A stretch of 64,000 nucleotides of DNA from Mesorhizobium sp. ZC-5 (GTDB lineage Bacteria > Pseudomonadota > Alphaproteobacteria > Rhizobiales > Rhizobiaceae). Location: NCBI RefSeq assembly GCF_025753855.1, contig NZ_JAOWPT010000002.1, positions 682,001 to 746,000 of the forward strand, read 5' to 3'. Shown piece after piece: positions 40,078 through 50,947 of this stretch. Position numbers and translations under genes: made by a program. Positions within the stretch are counted from its first letter, which is position 1, and each line of letters begins with the position of its first letter. The notes below the pieces were generated by a model. It was not told where the DNA came from and ran no database searches. It saw only the letters and a program-made list of their open reading frames with translations.

Positions 40078-40875
40078 TCAGTGAACCTTGTCGTGCGCCA
40101 GCGCTTCGGTGTGGCCCTTGGTGCCCATGATCCAGCCGATCACCTCGTTGCGGTGGGTCCGGTCGAGCGGCGCCTCGGCGAAATTCGTGCCCTGGTAGAG
40201 CGCCATCACGCGGTCGCAGGCATAGAAGATGTCGTCCATGCGGTGCGAGATGATGATCACGGCGACGCCATGCTCCTTCAGTGTCTTGATCAGGTCGAGC
40301 ACCTTGCCGACCTCCTTGATGGCAAGTGCCGCGGTCGGCTCGTCCATGATCACCACCTTGGCGTTGAAAGCGGTGGCGCGGGCGATCGCCACTGCCTGCC
40401 GCTGTCCGCCGGACAGTTCCTCGACGGGCTGGTCGATCGATTTCACATGGATCTTCAGCTGGTCGAGATGGTCCTTGGCCATCTGCCGTGCCTTTTCGCG
40501 GTCGACGATGGTGAGGCCGGCGAACTTGCGGCCCGGTTCGCGGCCGAGATAGATGTTCTCGTAGATCGCCATGTTCCCGGCCAGCGCGAAGTCCTGGTAG
40601 ACCATCTCGATGCCGACGCGGCGTGCGTCGCGCGGCGAATCGAACCTGACCTGTTCGCCCTGGTAGAACAGCGAGCCTTCGCTCGGTTTGTAGAGACCGG
40701 AGAGGATTTTCATCAGCGTCGACTTGCCGGCGCCATTGTCGCCGACGACGCCGAGCGCCTCGCCGGGCGAAACATGGAAGCTGACGCCGTCCAGCGCGGT
40801 GATGGCGCCAAAATATTTTTTGATGCCGCGTGCTTCGAGCAGCGCCTCGGTCGCTTGACCGGTCACTTCGGACAT
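40078..40875 (-). CDS. Sugar/inositol ABC transporter ATP-binding protein (single-domain)
   Basis: A 265-residue ATPase: Walker A GDNGAGKST, signature LSGGQRQAVAIARA, Walker B VVIMDEPTAAL and switch ISHRMDD. It has one nucleotide-binding domain, as in FrcA, not the fused pair of RbsA. It starts at the ATG at 40875 after GGGAGGAAA; a longer frame would run into the operator. First gene of the importer operon. Confidence 0.9.
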   Translation of the reverse strand: MSEVTGQATEALLEARGIKKYFGAITALDGVSFHVSPGEALGVVGDNGAGKSTLMKILSGLYKPSEGSLFYQGEQVRFDSPRDARRVGIEMVYQDFALAGNMAIYENIYLGREPGRKFAGLTIVDREKARQMAKDHLDQLKIHVKSIDQPVEELSGGQRQAVAIARATAFNAKVVIMDEPTAALAIKEVGKVLDLIKTLKEHGVAVIIISHRMDDIFYACDRVMALYQGTNFAEAPLDRTHRNEVIGWIMGTKGHTEALAHDKVH

Positions 40876-40946
40876 GGCTTTGGTTTCCTCCCGGCCACTT
40901 CCCCTGTTCCGGATTTGGAACAAATAGTGCATTAGAATTTTTATGT

Positions 40947-40960
40947 GGAATTTTTATTCC
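40947..40960. promoter_or_regulatory. IolR-type operator GGAA-N6-TTCC
   Basis: GGAATTTTTATTCC is an exact match to the GGAA-N6-TTCC motif reported for IolR in Sinorhizobium meliloti. It lies in the 137-bp AT-rich gap between the importer operon (-) and the RpiR-family regulator (+), so one site could control both. Half-sites GGAACAAATA and AGAATTTTTA flank it on the left. Confidence 0.7.
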
Positions 40961-41012
40961 ATTTCTGATTTTCTCCGTCAAGCCCTAATTAGCGATCGGC
41001 GGCAACAAGAAC

Positions 41013-41855
41013 GTGAACGGCATGGACGAACAGGGCCTGGCTCCGAAAGACTACCAGTCGCTGCGCGCCTTGATTGCGCAGAAGGCGGAGCAACTTCCCA
41101 AGCGGTTGACGCAGATCGCCGCCTATGCGCTGGAAAATCCCGACGAGGTCGCCTTCGGCACCGTCGCCTCGATCGCTGGTCATGCGGAGGTGCAGCCCTC
41201 CGCGCTGGTGCGCTTTTCGCGGGCGCTGGGCTATCAGGGCTTTTCCGAACTGCAGGAGGTGTTCCGTTCGCGGCTCAGGGAGCGCGTGCTGAACTATGAC
41301 GAGCGGCTGGCACAGATGCGCGAGCACGGCATCGCCAGCAGCAAGTCCGGCATCGTGCTGGATGGATTCCTGACGGCAGCGGAGCGCTCGGTTGCCGATC
41401 TGCGCGACAAGGTCGATCATGAGGCGATCGAGCGCGCCGTCGACATCCTGGCCGGCGCCGAGACGATCTACCTGATCGGGTTGCGGCGCTCGTTCCCGAT
41501 CACCTCCTATATGAGCTACGCGATGGGCAAGCTCGGCATCCGCAACATCCTGGTCGACGGTTTGGCCGGCCTCGGCGCCGAGCAGGCGCGTTTCATCACC
41601 GCGCGTGATGCGGTGCTGTCGACCAGCTTCACTCCCTATGCCAGCGAGACGGTGACGCTCACCAATGCCGCCAAGGCGCGCGACGCGAAGATCGTGTCGA
41701 TCACCGATTCCGTGTTCTCGCCGATCGCGCCGTCAGCCGACGTGCTGCTCGAAATCGTCGAGGCGAACTTCGAGGGTTTCCGTTCGATGGCGGCGACGCT
41801 GGCCCTGGCGATGACGCTGGCGGTTGCCGTGGCGGGAAGGCGGGGCGAGGGGTGA
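41013..41855 (+). CDS. iolR: RpiR-family regulator, probable IolR repressor of inositol genes
   Basis: A 280-residue protein with an N-terminal RpiR helix-turn-helix domain (about 10-85, LPKRLTQIAAYALENPDEVAFGTVASIAGHAEVQPSALVRFSRALGYQGFSELQEVFR) and a C-terminal SIS sugar-phosphate domain (about 130-260, AETIYLIGLRRSFPITSYMSYAMG). Its location among iol genes and beside a GGAA-N6-TTCC site point to IolR. GTG at 41013 or the ATG at 41022 may be the start. Confidence 0.88.
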   Translation: MNGMDEQGLAPKDYQSLRALIAQKAEQLPKRLTQIAAYALENPDEVAFGTVASIAGHAEVQPSALVRFSRALGYQGFSELQEVFRSRLRERVLNYDERLAQMREHGIASSKSGIVLDGFLTAAERSVADLRDKVDHEAIERAVDILAGAETIYLIGLRRSFPITSYMSYAMGKLGIRNILVDGLAGLGAEQARFITARDAVLSTSFTPYASETVTLTNAAKARDAKIVSITDSVFSPIAPSADVLLEIVEANFEGFRSMAATLALAMTLAVAVAGRRGEG

Positions 41856-41859
41856 GGGA

Positions 41860-42037
41860 CCTTCCTCTCCCCTTGTGGGAGAGGATAGATCGACCCTGCG
41901 AGCGCTTGCGCGAGTGGCTGGTCGATCTTGGTGAGGGGTATTTGCGCGGAACTCACCGCTCACCAAGCGCGGCCGGCGGCTCGCGCCAATGCGCTCGCCG
42001 GGCCTTGCTATCCTCTCCCACAAGGGGAGAGGAAGGG
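41860..42037. repeat. Paired palindromic repeat, family C copy 2
   Basis: CCTTCCTCTCCCCTTGTGGG opens and TCTCCCACAAGGGGAGAGGA closes an inverted pair around about 130 bases. It lies between the convergent iolR-like and SDR genes and could also act as a two-way transcription stop. Confidence 0.85.
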
Positions 42038-42041
42038 GCAT

Positions 42042-42872
42042 TTACCCAGCCGTCGGCGGTGTCGCCGGAGCGTCGCCCGCGCCCAGAACCTGCTGGTCGA
42101 AGTCGATGATCGAGCCGGTCATCAAGCCGCTCTCCGCGCTGGCCAGAAATGCCACCGATCGCGCCACCTCGTCGGCTTTGAGCAGCCGGCCGAACGGACG
42201 GTTCTTCTCCGCTTCCTTGAGCCAGCCATCCTCGGCGCCGTGATAGGTCTTCATGATGCGGTCTTCGCCCGGCGTGTCCATCCAGCCGATGGTCAGCCCG
42301 TTGACGCGGATGCGGTGGTTCATGACGCTGTAGGCGACGTTCTTCGTTAGCGTCACCAGCGCGCCCTTGGAGGCGCTGTAGGCGGTGATGAAGCTCTGGC
42401 CGCCATGGCCAGACATCGAGATGATGTTGACGATCGAACCCTCGATCTTCTCGCGTTTCATGATTTTCAGCGCATGCTGCATCAGGAAGAACGGCGCCCG
42501 CACATTGACCGCGAACATGGCGTCGAAGAGTTCCGGCTCGGTGTCCCAGATCGAACCGCGATCGGTGATGCCAGCCGCGTTGACCAGGATGTCGACGCGG
42601 CCGAATGCCTTGTTGGCGGCGGCGATGATCTTCTCCGCGTCCTCGACCCTGGCGAGATCGGCGGCGACGAAGATTGTCTTGATGCCCTTCGCTTCGAGGG
42701 CCGCCCTCACGCGCTCGCCGTTCTTTTCATTGCGGCCGGTGATGACAAGGCCGGCCACGCCGCGTTCGGCGAACAAAGTGGCAATGGCCTCACCCAGCCC
42801 TTGGGTCGAGCCGGTGACTACCGCGACCTTGCCTTCGAGCGAGAGGTTCTTCAGCGACGATGCATCGATCAT
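42042..42872 (-). CDS. Short-chain dehydrogenase/reductase
   Basis: A 276-residue classical [15 protein letters not shown] (cofactor loop), NAAG, catalytic Ser in NIISMSGHG and YSASK (Tyr-x3-Lys). The ATG at 42872 follows GAGGTAATGA. It lies between iolR and the inositol dehydrogenase gene, so a polyol or inositol-derived substrate is plausible, but this is inference; it is not one of the standard iol enzymes. Confidence 0.88.
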   Translation of the reverse strand: MIDASSLKNLSLEGKVAVVTGSTQGLGEAIATLFAERGVAGLVITGRNEKNGERVRAALEAKGIKTIFVAADLARVEDAEKIIAAANKAFGRVDILVNAAGITDRGSIWDTEPELFDAMFAVNVRAPFFLMQHALKIMKREKIEGSIVNIISMSGHGGQSFITAYSASKGALVTLTKNVAYSVMNHRIRVNGLTIGWMDTPGEDRIMKTYHGAEDGWLKEAEKNRPFGRLLKADEVARSVAFLASAESGLMTGSIIDFDQQVLGAGDAPATPPTAG

Positions 42873-42903
42873 TTCATTACCTCGAGTTTGGCGCCTCATG
42901 CAT

Positions 42904-43044
42904 GCCCCTCACCCTTACCCTCTCCCCGTAAGGACGGGGAGAGGGGGGACACCGGCATTGCTGCTAATCGCCAGCGTCGGAGACTAGCATCCGCGATGAC
43001 GCCTCCTCTCCCCGTCCTTACGGGGAGAGGGAGGGTCAGGGGCG
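42904..43044. repeat. Paired palindromic repeat, family B copy 1
   Basis: GCCCCTCACCCTTACCCTCT followed by CCCCGTAAGGACGGGG faces its complement at about 43004-43044, with about 60 bases between. It lies in the gap between two minus-strand genes. Confidence 0.86.
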
Positions 43045-43063
43045 ATTTGTTTCGAACCCGAAA

Positions 43064-44053
43064 CTAACCCACTGCCACCGCCTGCCCTGTCTTCAGCGAT
43101 TCGGCGGCAGCCTCGGCAAGCTTCTGCGCCATCAGCCCGTCATGGCCGGATGCCGTCGGCGCCACGCCTTTTTCGATCGCGGTGAGGAAGGCGTTGATCT
43201 CGATGCGGTAGGCATCCGCGTAGCGTTCGATGAAGGAGAACGGGATCAGGTCGCTGGTGAAGCCGCCGCCGTCAGCCTTTTCGAGCGTGGTCAGGTGCAT
43301 ATTGCCGGCGCGCAGCATGCCCTTCGAGCCGTGCACCTCGATGCGCTGGTCGTGGCCGTAGGTGGCGCGGCGCGAATTGGTGATGACGCACATCTTGCCC
43401 GACGCCGTCTGCATGTGCACGGCGGCGGTGTCGATGTCGCCGGCCTTGCCGATCGCCGGATCGACCAGCGAGGCGCCGAGCGCGTGCACGGTGACCGGAT
43501 CTTCGCCGAGCAGGAAGCGCGCCATGTCGAAGTCGTGGATCATCATGTCCCGGTAAAGCCCGCCCGAGCGCTCGATATAGGACACCGGCGGCGGGGTCGG
43601 GTCGCGGCAGATGATGGTGACGATCTCGACATCGCCGATCTCGCCGGCCCTGAGCCGCTTTTCCAATACCGAATAATTGGGATCGTAGCGGCGGTGAAAA
43701 CCGATCATCAAGGGCACACCGGCCTTCTCGACGACCTTCAGGCACTGCTCGATGCGTTCAACGGAGAGGCTGACCGGCTTTTCGCAGAGAATCATTTTGC
43801 CGGCTTTCGCCGCCTGCTCGATCAGGTCGGCATGCGTATCGGTCGGCGTCGCGATCAGGATCGCGTCGACATCGTTCGAGGCGATGACGTCGTCGACGGA
43901 GCCCGTCTTCGCCCCGACCTCACCGGCGAGCGCCCTGGCCGCGTCGGGCATCGCATCGGCGACATAGGCGACCTGCGCGCGCCCTGAATCGCGCAGCGCC
44001 CTGGCATGCACATTGCCGATTCTCCCCGCACCCAGCACTCCGAAACGCAGCAT
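43064..44053 (-). CDS. idhA: Inositol 2-dehydrogenase
   Basis: A 329-residue Gfo/Idh family enzyme that oxidises myo-inositol to 2-keto-myo-inositol with NAD. FGVLGAGRIGNVHA (4-17) is the cofactor loop, EKPVSL carries the catalytic Lys near 93, and GGLYRDMMIHDFDMARFLLGE holds the active-site Asp and His. Close agreement with rhizobial IdhA and the divergent iolC make this the first pathway enzyme. The shared gap with iolC contains two operator-like sites. Confidence 0.92.
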   Translation of the reverse strand: MLRFGVLGAGRIGNVHARALRDSGRAQVAYVADAMPDAARALAGEVGAKTGSVDDVIASNDVDAILIATPTDTHADLIEQAAKAGKMILCEKPVSLSVERIEQCLKVVEKAGVPLMIGFHRRYDPNYSVLEKRLRAGEIGDVEIVTIICRDPTPPPVSYIERSGGLYRDMMIHDFDMARFLLGEDPVTVHALGASLVDPAIGKAGDIDTAAVHMQTASGKMCVITNSRRATYGHDQRIEVHGSKGMLRAGNMHLTTLEKADGGGFTSDLIPFSFIERYADAYRIEINAFLTAIEKGVAPTASGHDGLMAQKLAEAAAESLKTGQAVAVG

Positions 44054-44083
44054 TTCACTCCTCCATCGATGGAAATCAAAAAC

Positions 44084-44127
44084 AGAACAAATATTCCGAA
44101 TTGACTATTAAACGGAATTTCTGTTTC
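44084..44127. promoter_or_regulatory. Two degenerate IolR-type sites between idhA and iolC
   Basis: AGAACAAATATTCC (44084-44097) and GGAATTTCTGTTTC (44114-44127) each differ from GGAA-N6-TTCC at one position. They also form a larger symmetric pattern, ATTCCG-N14-CGGAAT. Control of both divergent units is likely. Confidence 0.6.
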
Positions 44128-44129
44128 AT
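44101..44129 (+). promoter_or_regulatory. Candidate iolC promoter
   Basis: TTGACT (44101-44106), 17 bases and TTTCAT (44124-44129) give a sigma70-like spacing with a good -35 and a weak -10. The second operator-like site overlaps the -10, as expected for repression. Confidence 0.45.
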
Positions 44130-44211
44130 ATCGGCATCTCATAGTCCGGTTGGCGGCCGCAGTCCACAGGAAACTAGGACATGGCCGCGTGTTTTTGGAA
44201 GGACCCGGCCC

Positions 44212-46137
44212 ATGCCGCGCGCGAATGCCGAGGCTCTCGATGTCATCACCATAGGCCGGGCTTCCGTCGATCTCTATGGTCAGCAGATCGGTTCGCGGCT
44301 GGAGGACATTGGCACCTTCGCCAAGTCGGTCGGCGGTTGCCCGGCCAACATCGCCATCGGCACCGGGCGGTTGGGGCTGAAGTCGGCGCTGATCACCCGG
44401 GTCGGCAACGAGCAGATGGGCCGTTTCATCCGCGAACAGCTGGCGCGCGAAGGCGTCGCGACCGCCGGCATCGCCACCGACCCGGAGCGGCTGACCGCAC
44501 TGGTGCTGCTGGCGGTCGAGGAGGAGGGCGTTTCGCCGATGATCTTCTACCGTTCCGATTGCGCCGACATGGCGCTTTCGGAGGAGGATATCGACGAGGC
44601 ATTCATCGCTTCGGCGCGGGCCGTGGTGGTCACCGGCACGCATTTTTCCCGAGCCAACAGCGATGCCGCGCAGCGCAAGGCGATCCGCATCGCCAAGGCC
44701 AATGGCGGCAAGGTCGTGTTCGACATCGACTATCGGCCGAACCTCTGGGGTCTCGCCGGCCATGCCGAGGGGTTCGAGCGCTACGTGAAATCCGACAAGG
44801 TTTCGGGAAAGCTGAAGACGGTGCTGCCGGATTGCGACCTGATCGTCGGCACCGAGGAAGAGATCATGATCGCCTCGGGCGCCGATGACGTTCTCGGCGC
44901 GCTGAAGACGATCCGCGGCCTTTCGCCGGCTACCATTGTGCTGAAGCGCGGCGCCATGGGCTGCATCGTCTATGACGGAGAAATCAGCGACGATCTCGAG
45001 GATGGCATCGTCGGAAAGGGTTTTCCGATCGAGGTGTTCAATGTGCTCGGCGCCGGTGACGCCTTCATGTCGGGCCTGCTGTGCGGCTGGCTCGGCGGCG
45101 AAAGCCTCGAGACGGCGGCGACCTGGGCCAATGCCTGCGGCGCCTTCGCCGTGTCGCGGCTGCTCTGCTCGCCGGAATATCCGACCTGGGAGGAATTGCA
45201 GTTCTTCCTCAAGCACGGCAGCCCGCACCATGCGCTGCGCAAGGACGCGGCGATCAATCATATCCACTGGGCGACGACGCGGCGCCGCGAGATACCGTCG
45301 CTGATGGCGCTGGCCATCGACCATCGCGCCCAGCTTGAAGATGCCGCGGCGCGCGCCGGCGCCGACGAGGCGCGTATCCGCGATTTCAAGGTGCTCGCCG
45401 TCAAGGCAGCGGCCAGGGTCGCGGCCGGTCGCGACGGCTACGGCATGCTGATCGACGAGAAACACGGCCGCGAGGCGATGTTCGAATTCGCGCGCCATCC
45501 CTTCGCCTGGATGGGGCGTCCCATCGAACTGCCGGGATCGCGGCCGCTGCGCTTCGAGTTTTCGCAGGATATCGGCTCGCAGCTAACAGAGTGGCCGGTC
45601 GGCCATTGCATCAAGTGCCTCTGCTTCTACCATCCCGACGATCCTCCGGCGCTGAAGCAGGAACAGCAGGAAAAGCTGCGCACGCTGTTCGAGGCCGCGC
45701 GGAAAGTGGGGCGGGAGCTTCTCATCGAGATCATCGCCGGCAAGCACGGAACGCTTGCCGAGGACACCATTCCGCGCGCGTTGCAGGAGCTTTACGACCT
45801 CGGCATCAAGCCGGACTGGTGGAAGCTCGAGCCGCAGGCTTCAGCGTCGGCCTGGAATGCGATCGGCAAGGTGATCGACAGGAACGATCCGTGGTGCCGC
45901 GGTGTCGTGCTGCTTGGACTCGAGGCGCCACAGGACGAACTGGAGGCAGCTTTCGCGGCTACCGCGAATGCGCCGATCGTCAAGGGTTTCGCCGTCGGTC
46001 GCACGATTTTCGCCGACGCCGCGGAAAAATGGCTGGCCGGCAGGATGACGGACGACGAGGCGGTCGCCGACATGGCCGACCGTTTCGAAAAACTCACCAA
46101 GGCGTGGCTTGCCGCGCGGGGCCGCAAGGCGGCATAA
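44212..46137 (+). CDS. iolC: 5-dehydro-2-deoxygluconokinase with DUF2090 domain
   Basis: A 641-residue fusion. Residues about 8-320 are a PfkB-type sugar kinase (GGCPANIAIGTGRLGL near the start, and the catalytic GAGDAFMSGLL near 282-292) that phosphorylates 2-deoxy-5-keto-gluconate. Residues about 330-635 are a DUF2090 TIM-barrel, possibly the aldolase (IolJ-like) step. The ATG at 44212 follows GGAAGGA; longer frames run into the promoter. First gene of the iolCDEB unit. The fused form is common in rhizobia. Confidence 0.94.
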   Translation: MPRANAEALDVITIGRASVDLYGQQIGSRLEDIGTFAKSVGGCPANIAIGTGRLGLKSALITRVGNEQMGRFIREQLAREGVATAGIATDPERLTALVLLAVEEEGVSPMIFYRSDCADMALSEEDIDEAFIASARAVVVTGTHFSRANSDAAQRKAIRIAKANGGKVVFDIDYRPNLWGLAGHAEGFERYVKSDKVSGKLKTVLPDCDLIVGTEEEIMIASGADDVLGALKTIRGLSPATIVLKRGAMGCIVYDGEISDDLEDGIVGKGFPIEVFNVLGAGDAFMSGLLCGWLGGESLETAATWANACGAFAVSRLLCSPEYPTWEELQFFLKHGSPHHALRKDAAINHIHWATTRRREIPSLMALAIDHRAQLEDAAARAGADEARIRDFKVLAVKAAARVAAGRDGYGMLIDEKHGREAMFEFARHPFAWMGRPIELPGSRPLRFEFSQDIGSQLTEWPVGHCIKCLCFYHPDDPPALKQEQQEKLRTLFEAARKVGRELLIEIIAGKHGTLAEDTIPRALQELYDLGIKPDWWKLEPQASASAWNAIGKVIDRNDPWCRGVVLLGLEAPQDELEAAFAATANAPIVKGFAVGRTIFADAAEKWLAGRMTDDEAVADMADRFEKLTKAWLAARGRKAA

Positions 46138-46157
46138 GGATCGCCGGGAGAGAGACG

Positions 46158-48005
<1,848 letters not shown>

Positions 48006-48008
48006 AAT

Positions 48009-48124
48009 TGCCCCTCACCCTTACCCTCTCCCCGTAAGGACGGGGAGAGGGGCGGCGACGTTGCACCCAGCTCTCCTCTCCCCGTTCTTACGGGGAGAGG
48101 ATGCCGGCAGGCAGGTGAGGGGCG
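48009..48124. repeat. Paired palindromic repeat, family B copy 2 (iolD-iolE)
   Basis: GCCCCTCACCCTTACCCTCT and CCCCGTAAGGACGGGG (48009-48051) face a complementary but more diverged arm at about 48075-48124. It lies inside the iol transcription unit, so it would be present in the mRNA as hairpins. Confidence 0.85.
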
Positions 48125-48160
48125 GCGTGCGGTGAATGCGAAAGAAACTGGAGCAAGGAC

Positions 48161-49078
48161 TTGAAAGCCAGACTGGGCATGTCCCCCATCGCATGGTGGA
48201 ACGACGATCTCTTGGAACTCAGCGACGACGTATCGCTGGAAGAATGCCTGGCGCAGTCGCGTTCGGCGGGGTTCACCGGCATGGAAAAAGGTCGCCGATT
48301 CCCGGACGATCCGGAGGTGATGTTGCCGATCCTGAAAAAAGCCGACGTCACGCTGTGCGGCGGCTGGTTCTCAGGGACGCTGGTGGACAATGACCTGTCG
48401 GTGAACAAGGATCGCATCCAGCCGATGATCGACCTGTTCAAGGCGGTGAACGCGCCCTGCATTGTCTATGGGGAGGTGGGTCGGTCGATCCAGGGCGATC
48501 GCTCGAAACCACTGGCCACCAAGGCGGTGCTTTCGGACGACGAGATGAAAACCTATGCGCGCAAGGTGACGGAATTCGGCGAATGGTGCGCCGATCAAGG
48601 CATGCCGCTCTCTTACCACCATCATATGGCGGCGGTTGTGCAGTTCGAACACGAGCTCGATGTCTTCGTGAGACAGTCCGGCGAAGGCATTCCGCTGCTG
48701 CTTGATGCCGGCCATCTCGCCTTTGCCGGCGGCGACGTGCTGCGTGCCATCGACAAGCACCACAAGCGTATCAACCACGTCCATGTGAAGGACGTGCGGA
48801 TGGATGTCATCGACAAGCTCGACCGTTCCCGGCAATCCTTCCTGGATGCTGTCGCGCTTGGCGCCTTCACGGTGCCGGGCGACGGTTCGCTGGATTTCGG
48901 CCAGATAGTGCGGAAATTCGCCGACTACGGATATGAGGGCTGGTTCGTGGTCGAGGCGGAACAGGATCCGAAGAAAAATCCGCCGCTCAGGATGGCGCAA
49001 GTCGGCCACAAGGAACTGATGCGAGTGATGTCGGCGGCCGGCTACACGGTCGAGACGAAGGGCTTTCCCAATGCCTGA
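48161..49078 (+). CDS. iolE: 2-keto-myo-inositol dehydratase
   Basis: A 305-residue TIM-barrel protein of the xylose isomerase-like family; it dehydrates 2-keto-myo-inositol. MSPIAWWNDDL at the start, YHHHMA (metal His), DAGHLAFAGGD and HVHVKDVR are the IolE motifs. It starts with TTG at 48161 behind GGAG; an ATG at 48179 is possible. Confidence 0.94.
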   Translation: MKARLGMSPIAWWNDDLLELSDDVSLEECLAQSRSAGFTGMEKGRRFPDDPEVMLPILKKADVTLCGGWFSGTLVDNDLSVNKDRIQPMIDLFKAVNAPCIVYGEVGRSIQGDRSKPLATKAVLSDDEMKTYARKVTEFGEWCADQGMPLSYHHHMAAVVQFEHELDVFVRQSGEGIPLLLDAGHLAFAGGDVLRAIDKHHKRINHVHVKDVRMDVIDKLDRSRQSFLDAVALGAFTVPGDGSLDFGQIVRKFADYGYEGWFVVEAEQDPKKNPPLRMAQVGHKELMRVMSAAGYTVETKGFPNA

Positions 49079-49120
49079 GCACAGCATTCCCGGCGATCCC
49101 GGTGTGACAGGTCCGGTCTG

Positions 49121-49312
49121 ATGGCGCAGGCTCCCTCACCGTTTCTCGATCCGCTCTGGCGGCGTATTGCGCTGGTCGCCTTCTGTGCCGGCTGGTCGGT
49201 TTTCGAACTGATCTGGGGCGATTCGTTCTGGGCCACGCTGGCGATCGGCATGACGGCGTACGGCGCCTGGCTGTTCCTGATCAACTACAAGCCAAGCACG
49301 CCGAAGGAGTAA
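49121..49312 (+). CDS. Small two-helix membrane protein in the iol operon
   Basis: A 63-residue protein with two hydrophobic helices (about 16-33 and 37-54) and short polar ends (MAQAPSPFLDPLWRR; KPSTPKE). It lies between iolE and iolB, 4 bp before iolB, so it is translated in the operon. No domain is recognised. Its place suggests a membrane role linked with inositol use, but no function is assigned. Confidence 0.75.
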   Translation: MAQAPSPFLDPLWRRIALVAFCAGWSVFELIWGDSFWATLAIGMTAYGAWLFLINYKPSTPKE

Positions 49313-49316
49313 GCCG

Positions 49317-50114
49317 ATGTCGAAACTGCTGGTGAAACCGCAAGGCCGCTCCGGCCGGGTCAGCCATGTGACGCCGGAAACCGCCGGATGGACCTATGTC
49401 GGCTTCGACCTGCACCGGCTGCAGGCAGGTCAGGCAGTTTCTGGCGAGACAGGCGGCAACGAGGTCTGCCTGGTCTTCGTCACCGGCAAGGGCAAGGCGA
49501 CAGCTGCCGGCGAGAATCTGGGCGTGCTCGGCGAGCGCATGTCGCCGTTCGAGGGAAAACCGTGGTCCGTCTACGTGCCGGATACCTCTAACTGGTCGGT
49601 GACCGCTGAAACCGATCTCGAGCTTGCGGTATGTTCGGCCCCCGGCCTCGGCGGCGGTCTGCCGGTCCGGGTGATCGCGCCCGACAGCCTCGGCCAGGAA
49701 GTGCGCGGCAAAGGCACCAACACACGTTATGTGACCAATATCCTGCCGGAAGGCGAGCCGGCTGACTCGCTGCTCGTCGTCGAGGTCATCACGCCCGGCG
49801 GCCACACATCGAGCTACCCGCCGCACAAGCACGACCAGGACAATCTGCCGGCCGAATCCTACCTGGAGGAAACCTACTACCACCGCCTCAACCCGCCGCA
49901 GGGCTTCGCCTTCCAGCGCGTCTATACGGATGACCGCTCGCTGGACGAAGCGATGGCAGTGGAGGATGGCGATGTGGTGCTGGTGCCGAAGGGGTACCAC
50001 CCCTGCGCGGCCTGCCACGGCTACGACCTTTATTATCTCAACGTCATGGCCGGGCCGAAGCGGACGTGGAAGTTCCACAATGCCACGGAGCATGAGTGGC
50101 TGATGAAGGCGTGA
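49317..50114 (+). CDS. iolB: 5-deoxy-glucuronate isomerase
   Basis: A 265-residue cupin that isomerises 5-deoxy-glucuronate to 2-deoxy-5-keto-gluconate. It has the family motifs TNILPEG, SYPPHKHDQDNLPAESYLEE (metal ligands His/His/Glu) and KGYHPCAACHGYDLYYLNVMAG. ATG at 49317 follows AAGGAGTAAG. Last gene of the iolCDEB unit and convergent with phnF. Confidence 0.95.
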   Translation: MSKLLVKPQGRSGRVSHVTPETAGWTYVGFDLHRLQAGQAVSGETGGNEVCLVFVTGKGKATAAGENLGVLGERMSPFEGKPWSVYVPDTSNWSVTAETDLELAVCSAPGLGGGLPVRVIAPDSLGQEVRGKGTNTRYVTNILPEGEPADSLLVVEVITPGGHTSSYPPHKHDQDNLPAESYLEETYYHRLNPPQGFAFQRVYTDDRSLDEAMAVEDGDVVLVPKGYHPCAACHGYDLYYLNVMAGPKRTWKFHNATEHEWLMKA

Positions 50115-50117
50115 GGT

Positions 50118-50888
50118 TCACGCCTCAGTCGACACCGTCAGTTCCACCCGGTCTGCTGCGAACCGCGTCTCGGCGAACTGGATCGGCTTGCCCTCTGGAT
50201 CGACGTTGATAGCGACCGCGACCAGCACGATGGCGCCGGGCGAGAGTTTCAGATCGGCGAGGTCGGCGGCGTCGGCATGGCGCGCCGACACCAGCGTCGA
50301 GTGGCGGAAATAGTCGTCAATGCCGAATTGCTTGAAGCTCGCGGTGATCGATGATGTCTTGGCATAGGCTTTTGCGAAGCCAGCAAATCTTTGCGCCTCG
50401 AACCAGCTTGTCGCGCGCGACACCGGCCGGCCGTCGGCCTCGCTCAGCGTTTCCAGGCGGATAACGTCGGCGCCGGCGGTGAGCTTCAACGCTTCGGCAA
50501 CGCGGCTGCTCGCCGGCTCGACCATATCCGCGAGCAGGGTACTGCGGCGGTCCCTGGTCTGGTCGCGCAGGCCGGTGGAAAACCGGGTGCGGGCGGAGAT
50601 GGGATAAGACAGCCGCTTGCGGCTCTCGACGAAGGTGCCGCGGCCCTGTTCGGCGCGCAGGACGCCTTCCTGCACGAGCGCGGCAATGGCACTGCGCACC
50701 GTGTGCCGGTTGACGCCGAAGCGCTCTGAGAGGGCGATTTCCGGCGGCAGCCGGCCGTCGGCGCCAAGTACGCCGGTGCCGATCGCCTGCCGCATCTGGT
50801 CGGCAATCTGCCGCCACAGCGCGACGCCGCTCTTTCGGGTGACGGGAGATTTCAGCCCAGCGTCGATCATTTCCAGCCCCCCTGTCAT
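50118..50888 (-). CDS. phnF: GntR-family phosphonate regulator PhnF
   Basis: A 256-residue GntR/HutC-type regulator: winged-helix N-terminus (about 25-95, LPPEIALSERFGVNRHTVRSAIAALVQEGVLRAEQGRGTFV) and a UTRA ligand domain (about 110-250, YPISARTRFSTGL...). It is divergent from phnG and the gap contains a palindromic site, so it most likely represses the C-P lyase operon and itself. ATG at 50888 or 50870. Confidence 0.92.
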   Translation of the reverse strand: MTGGLEMIDAGLKSPVTRKSGVALWRQIADQMRQAIGTGVLGADGRLPPEIALSERFGVNRHTVRSAIAALVQEGVLRAEQGRGTFVESRKRLSYPISARTRFSTGLRDQTRDRRSTLLADMVEPASSRVAEALKLTAGADVIRLETLSEADGRPVSRATSWFEAQRFAGFAKAYAKTSSITASFKQFGIDDYFRHSTLVSARHADAADLADLKLSPGAIVLVAVAINVDPEGKPIQFAETRFAADRVELTVSTEA

Positions 50889-50898
50889 CGACCCGTCA

Positions 50899-50926
50899 TG
50901 GACACGCGTTAGAAAGCGACTATAAT
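50899..50926 (+). promoter_or_regulatory. phnG operon promoter
   Basis: TGGACA (50899-50904), a 16-base spacer and TATAAT (50921-50926) form a near-consensus sigma70 promoter; transcription would start near 50933, immediately before the PhnF site and about 48 bp upstream of phnG. Confidence 0.65.
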
Positions 50927-50947
50927 TTGTTTAGTTGTATAGAGCAA
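50919..50947 (-). promoter_or_regulatory. phnF promoter on the opposite strand
   Basis: Read on the minus strand, TTGCTC (50947-50942), 17 bases and TATAGT (50924-50919) give a sigma70-like promoter that overlaps the phnG promoter and the PhnF site. Confidence 0.5.

Noticed and set aside
38654-40981. A 775-codon frame on the same strand as the sugar importer genes
   Set aside because: It runs through three well-recognised importer genes in another frame and is Arg/His-rich noise.
25551-42037. Paired palindromes as ordinary transcription terminators
   Set aside because: Most have no T-run after the stem, occur inside genes and operons, and carry two facing arms; a true terminator stands separately at 25737-25770. 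They may still affect transcription.
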